A stretch of 64,000 bases of DNA from an uncultured Desulfobacteraceae bacterium. GTDB taxonomy: Bacteria > Desulfobacterota > Desulfobacteria > Desulfobacterales > UBA5852. The stretch is taken from assembly GCA_913060875.1 (NCBI GenBank), contig CAJXSL010000009.1, positions 62,001 through 126,000 on the forward strand, given 5' to 3'. This document shows, piece by piece, positions 35,937 to 46,595 of the stretch. The position numbers and the translations under genes were made by a program. Position 1 is the stretch's first letter. Each line of letters opens with the position of its first letter. The notes beneath the pieces were generated by a model, which was given only the letters and a program-made list of their open reading frames with translations, did no database searches and was not told the origin of the DNA.

Positions 35937-37994
35937 ATGAGCGAGCACACCGTACTCAAAATGACCGACATGAATTACAGCCCGGAACGACCGGCGGCGG
36001 AAAATCCCATCAAGGTGATGGACCTGACCCTGCGGGACGGCCATCAATCGCTGTTCGCCACCCGCGGCCGCACCGAAGACATGATCCCCGTGGCTGAAAA
36101 GATGGACGCGATCGGCTTCTGGGCCGTGGAAACCTGGGGCGGGGCGACCTTCGACACGATGCACCGTTTCCTGAACGAAGACCCATGGGAGCGCATCCGG
36201 ACCCTCAAACGCTATTTCAAGAAAACACCGTTTTCCATGCTCCTGCGGGCCCAGAACCTCGTGGGCTACCGCAACTACGCCGACGACGTGGCTAACGCAT
36301 TCATGGACCGGGCCTGTGAAAACGGCATGGATATCTTCCGTACCTTTGATGCCTTGAACGACTACCGCAATTTCCAGACCGTCGTGCCCAAAATCAAGGA
36401 ATACGGCAAACATTTCCAGGGCTGCATCTGCTACACCATGACGGAGCCGCGCCTGGGCGGCGAGGTCTACAACCTGGACTACTACGTCAATAAGGCCAAA
36501 GACCTCGAAGCCATGGGCGCCGACAGCATCTGCGTCAAGGATATGGCCGGACTGATCGCCCCCTACGACGCCTATGAATTGGTGAAGGCCCTCAAGGCGG
36601 CCACCCAAGTACCCATCCACCTGCACAGCCATTTTACGTCCGGCATGTCGCCCATGAGCCACCTCAAGGCCATCGAGGCCGGCGTCGACATCATTGACAC
36701 CTGCATGACACCCTACGCTTACCGGACCTCGCACGCCGCCATCGAACCGCTGGTCATGGCGCTGCTGGGCACCAACCGCGACACGGGCTTCGACATCCGG
36801 AAACTGGCCGAAATCAACGAAATCCTCGAAAAGGAAGTGCTGCCGAAATACAAACACCTGCTGGACGACTCCAAAGTCTCCATCATCGACATCAACGTCC
36901 TGCTGCACCAGACCCCCGGCGGCATGCTCTCCAACCTGGTCAACCAGCTGCGCGAAATGGACGCCCTGGACAAGATCGACGATGTCTACAAGGAACTGCC
37001 CAAAGTGCGCAAAGACCTGGGGCAGATCCCGCTGGTTACGCCCACCAGCCAGATCGTGGGTATCCAGACGGTCAACAACGTCCTTTTTGATGAACCCGGC
37101 GAACGCTACAAGATGATCACCGGGCAGGTCAAAGACCTCTGTTACGGGCTCTACGGCAAGACCGCCGTGCCCATCAACCCCGATGTTCAGAAGAAAGCCC
37201 TCAAGGGCTACGACCGCGGTGAAGATCCCATCACCTGCCGGCCGGCCGAAGTGCTGGAACCCGAACTGGAAAAAGCCAAGGATGAAATCGGCGACCTGGC
37301 CGTGGATATGGACGACCTGGTGCTCTATGCCATCTATCCGGTCACCGGGAAAAAATTCCTGCAGTGGAAATACGGCAAGGAAGAGCCGCCCGCCGAAGTC
37401 AAGGCCATGAGTCTCGAAGACGCCAAGGCCAAGCAAGACCTGGTAAACAAAGCCCGCAAGGGTGAAGTGGTCGAAAAGGCCAAGCTGGATGAAATGCCGG
37501 TCAAATCCGAAGGTGCCCGTAAATTCAACGTCTTCATCGACGACGACTGCGTCGAGGTGGCCGTGGATGAAGTGGGCGGATCGCCGGTTTTGAACTTCCT
37601 CCAGGCCGGCGGCCAGGTGGCGGTGGCCCCTGCACCGGCAGCCGCCCCGGGACCGGTTCCTGCAGCCGCACCCGCCCCGGCGCCCGCCGCACCCACGGCA
37701 CCGGCACCCGCCGCACCCGCCCCGGCAGCCGCCCCGGCGCCTGCCGCCGCTCCCGCACCGGCACCGGCGGCCGACGCCGAAGGAACCCCGTTGAACGCCC
37801 CCATGCCGGGCATGATCGTCAGTTATGAGATAGAGGTCGGCGACACGGTGGAAAAAGGGGACACGGTGGTCATCCTGGAAGCCATGAAAATGGAAAACGC
37901 CCTGCCGGCACCTTGCAGCGGAACGATCAAAGCGATCGGCTTCAAGAGTGGCGACTCGGTTGCCAAAAACGCCGTACTGGCGGTTATCGGATAG
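35937..37994 (+). CDS. Pyruvate/oxaloacetate carboxyltransferase with C-terminal biotin domain
   Basis: This 685-residue protein has an HMGL-like carboxyltransferase barrel. Its active-site features are [14 protein letters not shown], the carboxylated-lysine region [10 protein letters not shown] and the metal-binding [12 protein letters not shown] conserved carboxylase region follows (about 300-470). A Pro/Ala linker of about 50 residues then leads to a biotinyl domain with EAMKMEN, where the acceptor is Lys651. It would transfer carboxyl groups between biotin and pyruvate/oxaloacetate and pair with the acyl-CoA carboxyltransferase upstream. A good ribosome site (AAGGAG) precedes the ATG. A separate role as an anaplerotic pyruvate carboxylase subunit is possible but needs a biotin carboxylase elsewhere. 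Confidence 0.92.
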   Translation: MSEHTVLKMTDMNYSPERPAAENPIKVMDLTLRDGHQSLFATRGRTEDMIPVAEKMDAIGFWAVETWGGATFDTMHRFLNEDPWERIRTLKRYFKKTPFSMLLRAQNLVGYRNYADDVANAFMDRACENGMDIFRTFDALNDYRNFQTVVPKIKEYGKHFQGCICYTMTEPRLGGEVYNLDYYVNKAKDLEAMGADSICVKDMAGLIAPYDAYELVKALKAATQVPIHLHSHFTSGMSPMSHLKAIEAGVDIIDTCMTPYAYRTSHAAIEPLVMALLGTNRDTGFDIRKLAEINEILEKEVLPKYKHLLDDSKVSIIDINVLLHQTPGGMLSNLVNQLREMDALDKIDDVYKELPKVRKDLGQIPLVTPTSQIVGIQTVNNVLFDEPGERYKMITGQVKDLCYGLYGKTAVPINPDVQKKALKGYDRGEDPITCRPAEVLEPELEKAKDEIGDLAVDMDDLVLYAIYPVTGKKFLQWKYGKEEPPAEVKAMSLEDAKAKQDLVNKARKGEVVEKAKLDEMPVKSEGARKFNVFIDDDCVEVAVDEVGGSPVLNFLQAGGQVAVAPAPAAAPGPVPAAAPAPAPAAPTAPAPAAPAPAAAPAPAAAPAPAPAADAEGTPLNAPMPGMIVSYEIEVGDTVEKGDTVVILEAMKMENALPAPCSGTIKAIGFKSGDSVAKNAVLAVIG

Positions 37995-38005
37995 TCTCGC
38001 GACTA

Positions 38006-38029
38006 GCCGGGCGGTCAATACCGCCCGGC
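38006..38029 (+). terminator. Intercistronic hairpin, weak or partial terminator
   Basis: GCCGGGCGG (38006-38014) and CCGCCCGGC (38021-38029) form a nine-base stem with a six-base loop. There is no T-run, so it may protect or attenuate the transcript between the carboxyltransferase gene and sucC rather than end it. Confidence 0.5.
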
Positions 38030-38109
38030 ACGCTCCATTACCTCATCCCGTCTACAACCTGGCAGGGACGCCATCGGTTCCGCACCCTGCCTTTGCAAGG
38101 AGAGGGATC

Positions 38110-39276
38110 ATGAAGATCCATGAATATCAAGCCAAAGAGCTTTTTCGAGAATATAACGTAAATGTTCCCCAAGGCGGCGTTGCCTTCACACCGGCCGAAG
38201 CGCGTAAAGCCGCCGAGGGTCTGCCGGGCTTTCCTGTTGTGGTCAAAGCCCAGATCCACGCTGGCGGCCGGGGCAAAGGCGGCGGTGTCAAACTGGCCCA
38301 GTCCGCGGAGGAAGTCGAATCCCTGGCCGATGAAATCCTCGGCATGACCCTCGTCACCCATCAGACCGGCCCGGAAGGACGTCTGGTGCGCAAGGTGCTG
38401 ATCGAGCAGGGGCTGGATATCGCCAAAGAGCTTTATCTGAGCATCCTGCCGGATCGCGCCACGGCCCAGAATGTCATCATGGCCAGCGAGGCCGGCGGCA
38501 TGGATATCGAAGCCGTGGCCGCCGAGACCCCTGAAAAGATCATCAAGGTCTTCGTCAACCCCCTCGGCGGGCTCCAACCCTACCATGTACGCGAAGCCGC
38601 CTTTGGGCTGAACATCCCGCCCGCCGCCATGAAAGGGTTTGGCCAGCTGCTCCACAACCTTTACCGCCTGTTTGCCGCCTACGACTGCTCATTGGTGGAA
38701 ATCAATCCCCTGGTATTGACCGCGGATGACCAGGTCATCGCACTCGATGCCAAGGTCGATGTCGACAGCAACGCCCTTTACCGCCACAAAGACGTCCAGG
38801 CCTACCGGGATACGGACGAAGAGGACCCCCTGGAAGTGGAAGCGTCGAAATACAACCTCAACTATATCCACCTGGGAGGCAATGGAAATGTGGGCAACAT
38901 GGTCAATGGCGCCGGACTGGCCATGGCGACCATGGACATCATCAAGCAGGCCGGTGCCGAACCGGCCAACTTTCTGGATGTCGGGGGCGGAGCCAACGCC
39001 GAAATGGTGGAAAACGGCTTCCGCATCCTGCTCAGCGATGCCAACGTGAAAGGTATTCTGATCAATATCTTCGGCGGTATTTTACGGTGTGATGTGTTGG
39101 CTCAAGGGGTCGTCGAAGCCGCCAAAAAGGTCGGTCTGGAAGTACCGGTGGTGGTCCGCATGGAGGGCACCAACGTGGAAGAGGGACGCCGCATCCTGGC
39201 CGAATCGGGCCTGACCCTGATCACGGCTGAGAATCTAAAGGATGCCGCCAGCAAAGTGGCGGAAATCGTAAAATAA
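38110..39276 (+). CDS. sucC: Succinyl-CoA synthetase, beta subunit (ADP-forming)
   Basis: This 388-residue ATP-grasp subunit starts [15 protein letters not shown] and has [20 protein letters not shown] for nucleotide binding, [13 protein letters not shown] for metal binding, and [14 protein letters not shown] near the end. It works with SucD to convert succinyl-CoA to succinate with ATP formation, or the reverse. AAGGAG lies before the ATG at 38110. Confidence 0.97.
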   Translation: MKIHEYQAKELFREYNVNVPQGGVAFTPAEARKAAEGLPGFPVVVKAQIHAGGRGKGGGVKLAQSAEEVESLADEILGMTLVTHQTGPEGRLVRKVLIEQGLDIAKELYLSILPDRATAQNVIMASEAGGMDIEAVAAETPEKIIKVFVNPLGGLQPYHVREAAFGLNIPPAAMKGFGQLLHNLYRLFAAYDCSLVEINPLVLTADDQVIALDAKVDVDSNALYRHKDVQAYRDTDEEDPLEVEASKYNLNYIHLGGNGNVGNMVNGAGLAMATMDIIKQAGAEPANFLDVGGGANAEMVENGFRILLSDANVKGILINIFGGILRCDVLAQGVVEAAKKVGLEVPVVVRMEGTNVEEGRRILAESGLTLITAENLKDAASKVAEIVK

Positions 39277-39304
39277 CTTTTGGCTTATTAGCGAGGATAC
39301 GAAC

Positions 39305-40177
39305 GTGAGCATCTTTGTCGACAAACATACCAAACTTCTGGTTCAAGGCATCACCGGAAAGGAAGGCCAGTTTCATACGCGCCAGTGTCTCGCCTACGGC
39401 ACCCAGGTTGTGGCCGGTGTCACGCCGGGCAAGGGCGGCCAGACGATGGACGACGTGCCGGTCTTCAACACGGTCAAAACGGCGGTCCGCGAGACCGGCG
39501 CCAACTGTTGCATGATTTTCGTGCCGCCGCCCTTTGCGGCCGACGCCATCATGGAAGCCGCCGATGGCGGCATCGACCTGATCGTGGCCATCACCGAAGG
39601 CATCCCGGTCATGGACATGATGCGGGTCAAAAATTATCTGAAGGACAAAGCCTGCCGCCTGATCGGCCCCAATTGCCCCGGCATCATCACACCGGGGGAG
39701 GCCAAGATCGGTATCATGCCCGGGCCCATTCACAAACCCGGTGGGCCCATCGGCGTGGTTTCGCGCTCCGGCACGCTGACCTACGAAGTTGTCCACCAGC
39801 TGACGGCCCAGGGCATCGGTCAGACCACCTGCATCGGTATCGGCGGTGACCCGGTCAACGGCACCAATTTCATCGATTGCCTGGAGGCCTTCCAGAACGA
39901 TCCGGCCACCGAAGGCATCGTCATGGTGGGTGAAATCGGCGGGTCGGCCGAAGAGGAAGCCTGCGACTATATCAAAGCCAACGTTACCAAACCGGTTGTC
40001 GGTTTCATTGCCGGCCTGACCGCACCTCCCGGCAGGCGTATGGGCCATGCCGGCGCCATCATCAGCGGCAACAGCGGTACCGCGGATGCCAAGCTGGCGG
40101 CCATGCGGGCCGTTGGCGTGCACGTCTGCGAAAGTTTGGGCACCCTTGGCGAATTATGCGCCGGCGTATTTAAATAA
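39305..40177 (+). CDS. sucD: Succinyl-CoA synthetase, alpha subunit
   Basis: This 290-residue subunit has a CoA-binding Rossmann domain with [13 protein letters not shown], followed by [16 protein letters not shown] and SRSGTLTYE. The phosphorylated His lies in [12 protein letters not shown], near residue 248. The start is GTG with GAGGA upstream, 28 bases after sucC. It completes the step from succinyl-CoA to succinate. Confidence 0.97.
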   Translation: MSIFVDKHTKLLVQGITGKEGQFHTRQCLAYGTQVVAGVTPGKGGQTMDDVPVFNTVKTAVRETGANCCMIFVPPPFAADAIMEAADGGIDLIVAITEGIPVMDMMRVKNYLKDKACRLIGPNCPGIITPGEAKIGIMPGPIHKPGGPIGVVSRSGTLTYEVVHQLTAQGIGQTTCIGIGGDPVNGTNFIDCLEAFQNDPATEGIVMVGEIGGSAEEEACDYIKANVTKPVVGFIAGLTAPPGRRMGHAGAIISGNSGTADAKLAAMRAVGVHVCESLGTLGELCAGVFK

Positions 40178-40197
40178 TAAACTAAAAGTGGTAGAAG

Positions 40198-40248
40198 AGG
40201 TGTTCGTCTAGGGGGCTCCATCCGGGGCCGTCGGGCGGGCACCTTTTT
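40198..40248 (+). terminator. Possible terminator after sucD
   Basis: AGGTG (40198-40202) can pair with CACCT (40240-40244) around a GC-rich internal region, and TTTTT follows. The outer stem is short, so confidence is low. Confidence 0.35.
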
Positions 40249-40345
40249 ATTTGCCCTGTCCGGTCGAGGGAGGAAGGGCTTTTGTTGCGGCACTTGCTTT
40301 CTGGACCGGGGAATTGGGGCTAAACAGTCAGGAGGCCATGGATCC

Positions 40346-40702
40346 ATGCACGAAATGGGCGTCGCCATGCAAATTGTGGAAATTGCCACAGCATCCATCC
40401 CCGCGGATCTGATCGGGGCACGGGTCGAAAAGGTCAACCTCAAGGTCGGCAAGCTATCCGCGATTGTGGCGGACAGCCTGCAATTCTGCTTCGAGGCCGT
40501 ATCCAGGGATACCGCGCTGGAAGGCGCCCGCCTTAATATCATGGAAATACCCGTCCGGGCGGTATGCAATGCCTGCCAGAACGAATGGACCATCGATCTA
40601 CCGGCCTTCACCTGCCCGCAATGCCAAAGCGGCGACATCACCCTTTTGTCCGGTCGGGAGCTCGACATTGAATCCATAGAACTTGCGGAAGAGGACAATT
40701 GA
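40346..40702 (+). CDS. hypA: Hydrogenase nickel incorporation protein HypA
   Basis: This 118-residue protein begins [14 protein letters not shown], where the N-terminal Met-His is the nickel site. It has two zinc-binding CxxC pairs in VCNACQNEW and [10 protein letters not shown]. HypA delivers nickel to [NiFe] hydrogenases with HypB, encoded immediately after. No hydrogenase structural genes lie in the window. The ATG follows an AGGAGG site. Confidence 0.97.
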   Translation: MHEMGVAMQIVEIATASIPADLIGARVEKVNLKVGKLSAIVADSLQFCFEAVSRDTALEGARLNIMEIPVRAVCNACQNEWTIDLPAFTCPQCQSGDITLLSGRELDIESIELAEEDN

Positions 40703-40703
40703 T

Positions 40704-41480
40704 ATGCTGTTAGACGGAATCAACACCATCAGGGCCTGCCATCACAAGGAAGGCCATCCCCATCATCACCCCCACGGTACGGACCAACCGGTGGAAACCC
40801 ACACCCATGGCGGGCGCGAAATCAAAGTCGTGCGCCGGGTCCTGGATGCCAACGACATCATGGCCACCGTCAACCGGAAGCTTTTTGCCGAAAAGAAACT
40901 GTTCGTGCTCAATTTGATGAGTTCGCCCGGATCCGGCAAAACCACGACCCTGGAAAAAACCTTGCAGCATCTGATGCCCGACTACCGCTGCGCCGTCATC
41001 GTCGGCGATATCTGCACCACCCAGGATGCCGACCGTCTGGCGGCCAGCGGCGCTCCGGTGGTCCAGATCAACACGGACGAGTTCGGCGGCGACTGCCACC
41101 TGGCCGCCCATGTGATTGAAAAGGCGTTGGGCGGCCTGGATCTGGACAACCTCGACGTCCTGATCGTTGAAAACATCGGCAATCTCGTGTGCCCGGCGGA
41201 ATTCGACATCGGCGAGGACAAACGGGCCGTCATCCTGAGTGTCACGGAAGGCGAAGACAAACCCCTCAAATACCCCCTCATGTTCCGGGAATGCGACGCG
41301 GCCCTGCTCAACAAAATCGATCTGCTGCCCTACCTGGATTACGATGTCAGACTTGCTGCGGATAACATCCTGCAGATCCATCCGGATATGCCGGTGTTCG
41401 AAACCTCGGCCAAAACCGAAGAGGGTTTCACGCCTTGGCTGGACTGGTTCAAGACCGCCGTAAAGGAAAAATTGGGGTAG
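40704..41480 (+). CDS. hypB: Hydrogenase nickel incorporation GTPase HypB
   Basis: This 258-residue GTPase has a His-rich nickel-storage segment near the N-terminus ([14 protein letters not shown]). Its G domain has a P-loop [35 protein letters not shown] and the specificity motif [11 protein letters not shown] hydrolysis drives nickel transfer from HypB/HypA to the hydrogenase large subunit. It starts one base after the hypA stop; GAGGA precedes it. Confidence 0.97.
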   Translation: MLLDGINTIRACHHKEGHPHHHPHGTDQPVETHTHGGREIKVVRRVLDANDIMATVNRKLFAEKKLFVLNLMSSPGSGKTTTLEKTLQHLMPDYRCAVIVGDICTTQDADRLAASGAPVVQINTDEFGGDCHLAAHVIEKALGGLDLDNLDVLIVENIGNLVCPAEFDIGEDKRAVILSVTEGEDKPLKYPLMFRECDAALLNKIDLLPYLDYDVRLAADNILQIHPDMPVFETSAKTEEGFTPWLDWFKTAVKEKLG

Positions 41481-41522
41481 ACACCCTGTAGGGTTTTTTC
41501 CTTAGATAAAACCGCACCCATT

Positions 41523-41572
41523 AAAAAAGCCGTCGCAAGGAGATCGACCCGATCCCTTGCGACGGCTTTTTT
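41523..41572. terminator. Bidirectional terminator between hypB and serA
   Basis: AAAAAAGCCGTCGCAAGG (41523-41540) and its complement (41555-41572) form an 18-base stem with a 14-base loop. It is flanked by A and T runs, so it serves both converging genes. Confidence 0.85.
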
Positions 41573-41580
41573 TCTTGAGA

Positions 41581-41717
41581 TAGCAATTGCCGCCAGTCGA
41601 TTTTGTTCCGGGCAAGGCCTTGGTCTTGCCACGACCGCAAGCGTAGCAGACGCTACGTCAAAAATCGCCGGTAGGCCAAAAACGCCGTCCGGGGACAAAA
41701 AAGGCGCCTCTGCGCCA
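41581..41717. other. Non-coding stretch with small hairpins downstream of serA
   Basis: No gene is visible in these 137 bases. GGCAAG/CTTGCC and CGTAGC/GCTACG short dyads occur near 41610-41660. They may be part of a dispersed repeat, but no second full copy is in the window. Confidence 0.35.
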
Positions 41718-43310
41718 CTATCTTAAGTGGACTTGCCTAACCGAGATCATATTCGGCAGGGCCCGAATATCCTCGATGGTGCTGTCGTCGGCCGGCGTAT
41801 CGATATTCACCATACAGACGGCCCGGTCCCCCAGGCGGCCCAGCTGGAAACGGCCGATATTGATATTGTGTTTACCCAGGGTCGCCCCCACGTTGCCGAT
41901 GACGCCGGGCTTGTCGATATTCTGAATAATGATCATGGACCCTTCCGGAATGGCATCCATGTAGATCTTGCCAAACCGCACGATCCGGGGATGCTTGTCA
42001 CCGAAAATCGTGCCCCAGATCTCGTTGGGCCCCTCTTCATAATCTTCCAGGCGCATCCGGATGGTACCGGTGTAGCTGCTGCGGTCCTTGCTCAGGGTTT
42101 CCTTGACCTTGATGCCCTTGGCCTTGGCAATGGCCCGGGCATTGACAAAATTGACCGGCTTGTCCGTAAAAACCCCCAGAAACCCTTTCAGGGCGGCGTG
42201 GGTCAGCGGCCGGGTTTCCAGTTCCGCCACATCGCCCGAGTAGGTCATGGTGATATGATGGATGCCGGAAACCATCTGGCCCATGAGGGCCCCCATCTTC
42301 TCGGCCATGTCCACCCAGGGCCGGATCTGGGCCATGACTTCACGGGACACGGACGGAAAATTCACGGCATGCACGATCACGTCGTGCATCAGGTATGAGG
42401 CCATCTGGTTGGCAATCATTTCCGCAACCTTGACCTGGGCCTCACCGGTGCTGGCCCCCAGATGCGGGGTGAAAATCACCCGGGGATGCTTCAACAGCGG
42501 CATGTCGGCATCCGGTGGCTCTGTGGGCAGTACGTCCAGGGCGGCACCGGCCACATGACCGCTTTCCAGCGCCGCGTGGAGATCATCGAGCTTGACGACT
42601 TCCCCCCGGGAGCAGTTCACCAGGCGAACGCCCGGCTTCATGCGCGCCAGGGTGTCGGCATTGATCATGTTCACGGTTTCCTTGAGACGGGGGACGTGAA
42701 GCGTAATGAAATCGGACCGGGCGTAGAGATCATCAATGGACACCAGTTCCACATGCAGCGCTTCGGCCGCTTCGGCGCTCACAAAAGGATCGGAGGCGAT
42801 GACTTTCATGCGCAGCCCGTTGGCCAGTGTGGCCACCACGCGACCGACATGGCCCAACCCGACGACGCCCAGAGTTTTGCCGGTGAGTTCGACCCCCATC
42901 AGGGTTTTTTTGGCCCATTGCCCGTCCTTGAGGGTCGCGGTACCCTGGGGGATATTCCGGGCCACGGCCAGCAGCATGGCAATGGCATGCTCTCCGGTGG
43001 TCACCGTATTGCCTCCCGGGGCGTTCATGACCACCACACCATTTCGCGTGGCCGCGTCGACATCGATGTTATCGACACCGACTCCGGCCCGGCCGATCAC
43101 TTTCAACTTGCTGGCCCGTGCCAGCACGGCCTCGGTCACCCGGGTTCCGGACCGCACCGCCAATCCATCGAACTCGCCAATAATTTCGGCCAGACGCTCC
43201 GGATCGTTGTTGCTTTTGTCGTTATCCACAACCACTTCGATCTGTCCGGTGGCTTCCAGAATCTCCCGTGCCACGGGCGACATGCTGTCACGAATCATCA
43301 CTTTGAACAT
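41718..43310 (-). CDS. serA: D-3-phosphoglycerate dehydrogenase (long form with ASB and ACT domains)
   Basis: SerA makes 3-phosphohydroxypyruvate for serine synthesis. The 530-residue chain has the NAD-binding GVVGLGHVGRVVA, catalytic Arg in NCSRGEVV, Glu in DVLPTEPP and His in FTPHLGASTGEAQ. It then has the intervening (ASB) domain and a C-terminal ACT domain (IIIQNIDKPGVIGNVGATL) that usually senses serine. GGAG precedes the ATG. It is divergent from the Memo-family gene. Confidence 0.97.
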   Translation of the reverse strand: MFKVMIRDSMSPVAREILEATGQIEVVVDNDKSNNDPERLAEIIGEFDGLAVRSGTRVTEAVLARASKLKVIGRAGVGVDNIDVDAATRNGVVVMNAPGGNTVTTGEHAIAMLLAVARNIPQGTATLKDGQWAKKTLMGVELTGKTLGVVGLGHVGRVVATLANGLRMKVIASDPFVSAEAAEALHVELVSIDDLYARSDFITLHVPRLKETVNMINADTLARMKPGVRLVNCSRGEVVKLDDLHAALESGHVAGAALDVLPTEPPDADMPLLKHPRVIFTPHLGASTGEAQVKVAEMIANQMASYLMHDVIVHAVNFPSVSREVMAQIRPWVDMAEKMGALMGQMVSGIHHITMTYSGDVAELETRPLTHAALKGFLGVFTDKPVNFVNARAIAKAKGIKVKETLSKDRSSYTGTIRMRLEDYEEGPNEIWGTIFGDKHPRIVRFGKIYMDAIPEGSMIIIQNIDKPGVIGNVGATLGKHNINIGRFQLGRLGDRAVCMVNIDTPADDSTIEDIRALPNMISVRQVHLR

Positions 43311-43460
43311 GGCGGCTCCATCGTTTTTTCAATAGGTCATCGATAAATGGCCGGCCATCGGCTGGCCCGGGAAAACGGCTGTATATCACATCCCCCTGAC
43401 CTTTAGCAAAGCCGATTTCAATTCTTGCCGGGTGGAACCCGTGTCCCATTCATTCGGCTT

Positions 43461-43489
43461 TTGACTTCGGAATGCCGGAACATTATCTT
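43461..43489 (+). promoter_or_regulatory. Sigma-70-type promoter for the Memo-family gene
   Basis: TTGACT (43461-43466) and TATCTT (43484-43489) are 17 bases apart. The predicted transcription start is about 30 bases before the gene. Confidence 0.55.
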
Positions 43490-43526
43490 GATCCTATAGG
43501 TTAACCAAGGGAAATGGAGGTATCTT

Positions 43527-44381
43527 ATGGTAGCGCGCCGCCCTGCCTTTGCCGGCAGCTGGTACCCGGATGACGAAAAGGCCTGCCGTGGGCAGATTGA
43601 AACGTTTTTGACAGACGATCCCCCCCGCGAAAAGTCTCATGCGGCCCGAGCGGGTGTGGTACCGCATGCCGGCTGGTTTTACTCGGGTGCAATTGCCTGC
43701 CGCGTGATTCAGGCCCTGCATGAAAAAAGCAGGGCGCCCGATGCGGTGGTCCTTTTCGGGATGCACATGCACCCGGCCCAGCGCCCGGTCATCATGGACC
43801 GGGGGGCCTGGGAAACACCGCTGGGGAATTTGCCCGTCGCCGAAAAGCTGGCCCGCTATCTGATCGAACGCATCACCTTTGTCGTTGAAAAGCCGCAGGA
43901 TCCCAACCGGGACAATACGATCGAACTCCAGCTGCCGTTCATCCGGCATTTTTTTGGAGAAGTCCCAATTCTACCCATTGGCGTGCCGCCCGCCCCCATC
44001 GCTTTGGATATCGCCAATACGCTGGTGGAAGGTGCCCGGTCTTTGGATCTGGATCTTAAAGTGGTGGGATCAACGGACCTGACCCATTACGGCCCCAATT
44101 ATGGGTTCACGACTCACGGAACGGGCAGGGCTGCGGTGGCCTGGGTCAAAGATACCAACGATCGCCGGTTTATCGACGCTGCGCTGAACTTGCGCCCGGA
44201 AGATGTCATCGCCGGGGCCCGGAACTACCAGAATGCCTGCTGTGCAGGTGCGGCCGCCGCCGCCATGCAGGCCGCTCTCGGCTTGGGCGCCACCCGGGGC
44301 ACGCTCCTGGCATACACCACCAGCTACGATAAAATCCCCGGCGACAGCTTTGTCGGGTATGCCGGCATAACATATTGTTAA
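43527..44381 (+). CDS. amrB: AmmeMemoRadiSam system protein B (Memo family)
   Basis: This 284-residue Memo-like protein opens RRPAFAGSWYPDDEKACR and contains the metal-site sequences VVPHAGWFYSG, LFGMHMHPAQ and DLTHYGPNYGF, with CCAGAAAAAMQAAL near the end. The family is often coupled to AmmeMemoRadiSam A and a radical SAM protein. Neither partner is encoded next to it here, so the molecular role is unclear. GGAGG precedes the ATG. Confidence 0.92.
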   Translation: MVARRPAFAGSWYPDDEKACRGQIETFLTDDPPREKSHAARAGVVPHAGWFYSGAIACRVIQALHEKSRAPDAVVLFGMHMHPAQRPVIMDRGAWETPLGNLPVAEKLARYLIERITFVVEKPQDPNRDNTIELQLPFIRHFFGEVPILPIGVPPAPIALDIANTLVEGARSLDLDLKVVGSTDLTHYGPNYGFTTHGTGRAAVAWVKDTNDRRFIDAALNLRPEDVIAGARNYQNACCAGAAAAAMQAALGLGATRGTLLAYTTSYDKIPGDSFVGYAGITYC

Positions 44382-44437
44382 ACGTGCCACCGGTTACCCG
44401 CCGGGGCCGCCGCTGCGAGGGCGTGAGGATAGCGCCA

Positions 44438-44782
44438 CTAGACTGAAGGCGGTTCTCGAAACAGGGTATACAACAACTCCAAATGATCGGAGCGCCCCCC
44501 CTTCCCCTTGTCCACGATGACACGCCAGGAGGAGTGATTTTCCAATAGCATCAGGGCCTGGGTGATGCGTGCCAGGATGGCCGCAGGTTCGGTGCCCTGG
44601 AGGGCAATGCTCTCGCGCTCATCAAAAGATGCGGGGTCGTTGGCACTCATGCCATTGGGAAGCCCCACCAGCACCGAGCCCTCTCCCATATCCACAAGCG
44701 CACGATTCAATGCGGCAGCCAAACGGGGCGCTATCGGTGAAAGATCCCGGTGCAATTCCCGGGACAATTCATAAGGTGTCAT
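44438..44782 (-). CDS. Hypothetical protein, 114 residues
   Basis: I do not recognise this protein. It is soluble and probably mixed alpha/beta, with a helix MTPYELSRELHRDLSPIAP, a middle segment LVGLPNGMSANDPASFDERE and a C-terminal strand-helix WRVIVDKGKGGRSDHLELLY. AAGGAG six bases before the ATG makes it a convincing gene. It sits just downstream of glnS on the same strand (45-base gap) and converges with the Memo-family gene. Confidence 0.65.
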   Translation of the reverse strand: MTPYELSRELHRDLSPIAPRLAAALNRALVDMGEGSVLVGLPNGMSANDPASFDERESIALQGTEPAAILARITQALMLLENHSSWRVIVDKGKGGRSDHLELLYTLFREPPSV

Positions 44783-44827
44783 GCCGAACTCCTTTGCAAA
44801 GGCGGCTTAAGGCCATTGGTGTACCGA

Positions 44828-46522
44828 TCACCGCCCTTTTTTCAGTTGACGATCGATCTTGGCCCATGGATCCCGCAGGGTGGCGGTGCGGTTGAACACC
44901 AAGTGCTCCGGCCGGCTGTCGTGGGCGTCCAGGCAGAAATAGCCCATCCGCTCAAACTGTACCGCCGTCGTGCTTTCGATCCGACCCAGCGCCGGTTCAA
45001 GTTTGCAGGCGCTTAACGTTTGCAGGGATTGGGGATTCAGGCAAACACGAAAATCGCCATCGCCCGCCGCTTCCGGGTCAGGGGCTGTAAACAACCGGTC
45101 ATAGAGCCGCACTTCGGCGTCCACGGCATGGTCCGCCGCCACCCAGTGCAGGGTTGATTTGACCTTGCGCCCGTCAGGGGCATTCCCGCCGCGTGTTTCC
45201 GGATCGTAGGTGCAACGCAGCTCCACGATTTCACCGGTAGCAGGATCCTTGACAACATCGGTGCAGGTGATGAAGTAAGCATAGCGCAGGCGGACCTCCC
45301 GGCCGGGTGCCAACCGGAAAAACTTTTTGGGCGGGTCTTCCCGGAAATCGTCCCGTTCGATATAAATCACTTTACCGAACGGAATGCTTCGTTTGCCGAA
45401 GCTTTCATCCGTCGGGTGGTTCAGTGCTTCCAGTTCCTCCTGCTGGCCGTCCGGATAATTTTCGATCACCACCCGCAGGGGGTTCAAAACCCCCATGAAA
45501 CGCGGCGCGCGGTCGTTCAAATCCTCCCGGATGCTGTACTCCAGCAGCGCGACATCCACCACACTGTCCCGCTTGGCAACCCCGATGCGGTCGCAGAAGT
45601 TCCGAATGGCTTCGGCCGTATACCCCCGCCGCCGAATGCCCGACAGCGTCGGCATGCGCGGATCATCCCATCCGTCCACGATTTTTTCTTCCACCAGCTT
45701 GAGCAGCTTGCGTTTGCTCAAAACCGTGTAGCTGATATTGAGACGGGCGAATTCATATTGGCGCGGTCGGCTGGTCACCGGCAGGTTGTCGAGAAACCAG
45801 TCGTAGAGCGCGCGATTGTTTTCAAATTCCAGCGTGCAGATGGAGTGGGTGACGCCTTCGATGGAGTCCGACAGACCATGGGCAAAATCGTACATGGGGT
45901 AGATGCACCATCGATCGCCGGTGCGGTGATGGGCCACTTTGCGAATCCGGTAGATGGTGGGATCGCGCAGACTCATGTTGGGCGAAGCCATATCGATTTT
46001 GGCCCGCAAAACATGGGCGCCGTCCGGGAATTCGCCCGCGCGCATCCGCTCGAACAAATCAAGATTCTCTTCCACCGACCGGTCCCGGTAGGGACTGTTG
46101 CGGCCGGCCTCGGTCAGGGTGCCGCGGTAGGCACGGATTTCATCCGCACTCAGGCTGTCCACGTAGGCCTTGCCGTCTTTGATGAGGTGGACGGCAAACT
46201 GGTAAAGCGACTCGAAATAGTCGGAAGCAAAATATTCCCGGTCTTCCCAGTCAAATCCCAGCCAGCGGACATCTTCCTTGATGGACTCCACATATTCCAC
46301 CTCTTCCTTGGTCGGGTTGGTGTCGTCGAACCGCAAATTGCAGGCACCGCCGTAATCCCGGGCCAGGCCGAAGTTGAGACAGATGGATTTGGCATGACCG
46401 ATGTGCAGATAGCCGTTGGGTTCCGGCGGGAAACGCGTCATCACGCTGGTGTGCTTCCCGCTGGCCAGATCTTCATCGATGATGTCCCGGATAAAGTTGG
46501 ATGAACTTACGGGCTCCTTCAT
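44828..46522 (-). CDS. glnS: Glutaminyl-tRNA synthetase
   Basis: This 564-residue class I synthetase has [18 protein letters not shown] with the HIGH motif, [11 protein letters not shown] for substrate binding, [17 protein letters not shown], and the VLSKRKL equivalent of KMSKS. A beta-barrel anticodon domain follows. It charges tRNA-Gln directly; a tRNA-Gln gene lies 1.2 kb upstream on the same strand. GGAG precedes the ATG at 46522; an earlier ATG at 46543 is less likely. Confidence 0.97.
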   Translation of the reverse strand: MKEPVSSSNFIRDIIDEDLASGKHTSVMTRFPPEPNGYLHIGHAKSICLNFGLARDYGGACNLRFDDTNPTKEEVEYVESIKEDVRWLGFDWEDREYFASDYFESLYQFAVHLIKDGKAYVDSLSADEIRAYRGTLTEAGRNSPYRDRSVEENLDLFERMRAGEFPDGAHVLRAKIDMASPNMSLRDPTIYRIRKVAHHRTGDRWCIYPMYDFAHGLSDSIEGVTHSICTLEFENNRALYDWFLDNLPVTSRPRQYEFARLNISYTVLSKRKLLKLVEEKIVDGWDDPRMPTLSGIRRRGYTAEAIRNFCDRIGVAKRDSVVDVALLEYSIREDLNDRAPRFMGVLNPLRVVIENYPDGQQEELEALNHPTDESFGKRSIPFGKVIYIERDDFREDPPKKFFRLAPGREVRLRYAYFITCTDVVKDPATGEIVELRCTYDPETRGGNAPDGRKVKSTLHWVAADHAVDAEVRLYDRLFTAPDPEAAGDGDFRVCLNPQSLQTLSACKLEPALGRIESTTAVQFERMGYFCLDAHDSRPEHLVFNRTATLRDPWAKIDRQLKKGR

Positions 46523-46595
46523 GTTGTCTCCAATGGGGAACAATGCTTTTTGTAAGATTTTAACCTTCGTCGCATTGAACGTACAGATAGTAAGG

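Noticed and set aside
37615-37785. Repeated GC-rich units resembling a tandem repeat or CRISPR array
   Set aside because: They lie inside a coding frame and encode a Pro/Ala linker; there are no unique spacers.
35910-38018. A long open frame on the minus strand opposite the biotin carboxyltransferase gene
   Set aside because: It is a composition effect of GC-rich codon use on the opposite strand. Its translation is low-complexity Gly/Arg/His sequence, and the plus-strand frame has clear domains.
40683-40703. An earlier start for hypB inside hypA
   Set aside because: ATG at 40704 follows the hypA stop by one base, has GAGGA upstream and gives the standard HypB N-terminus.
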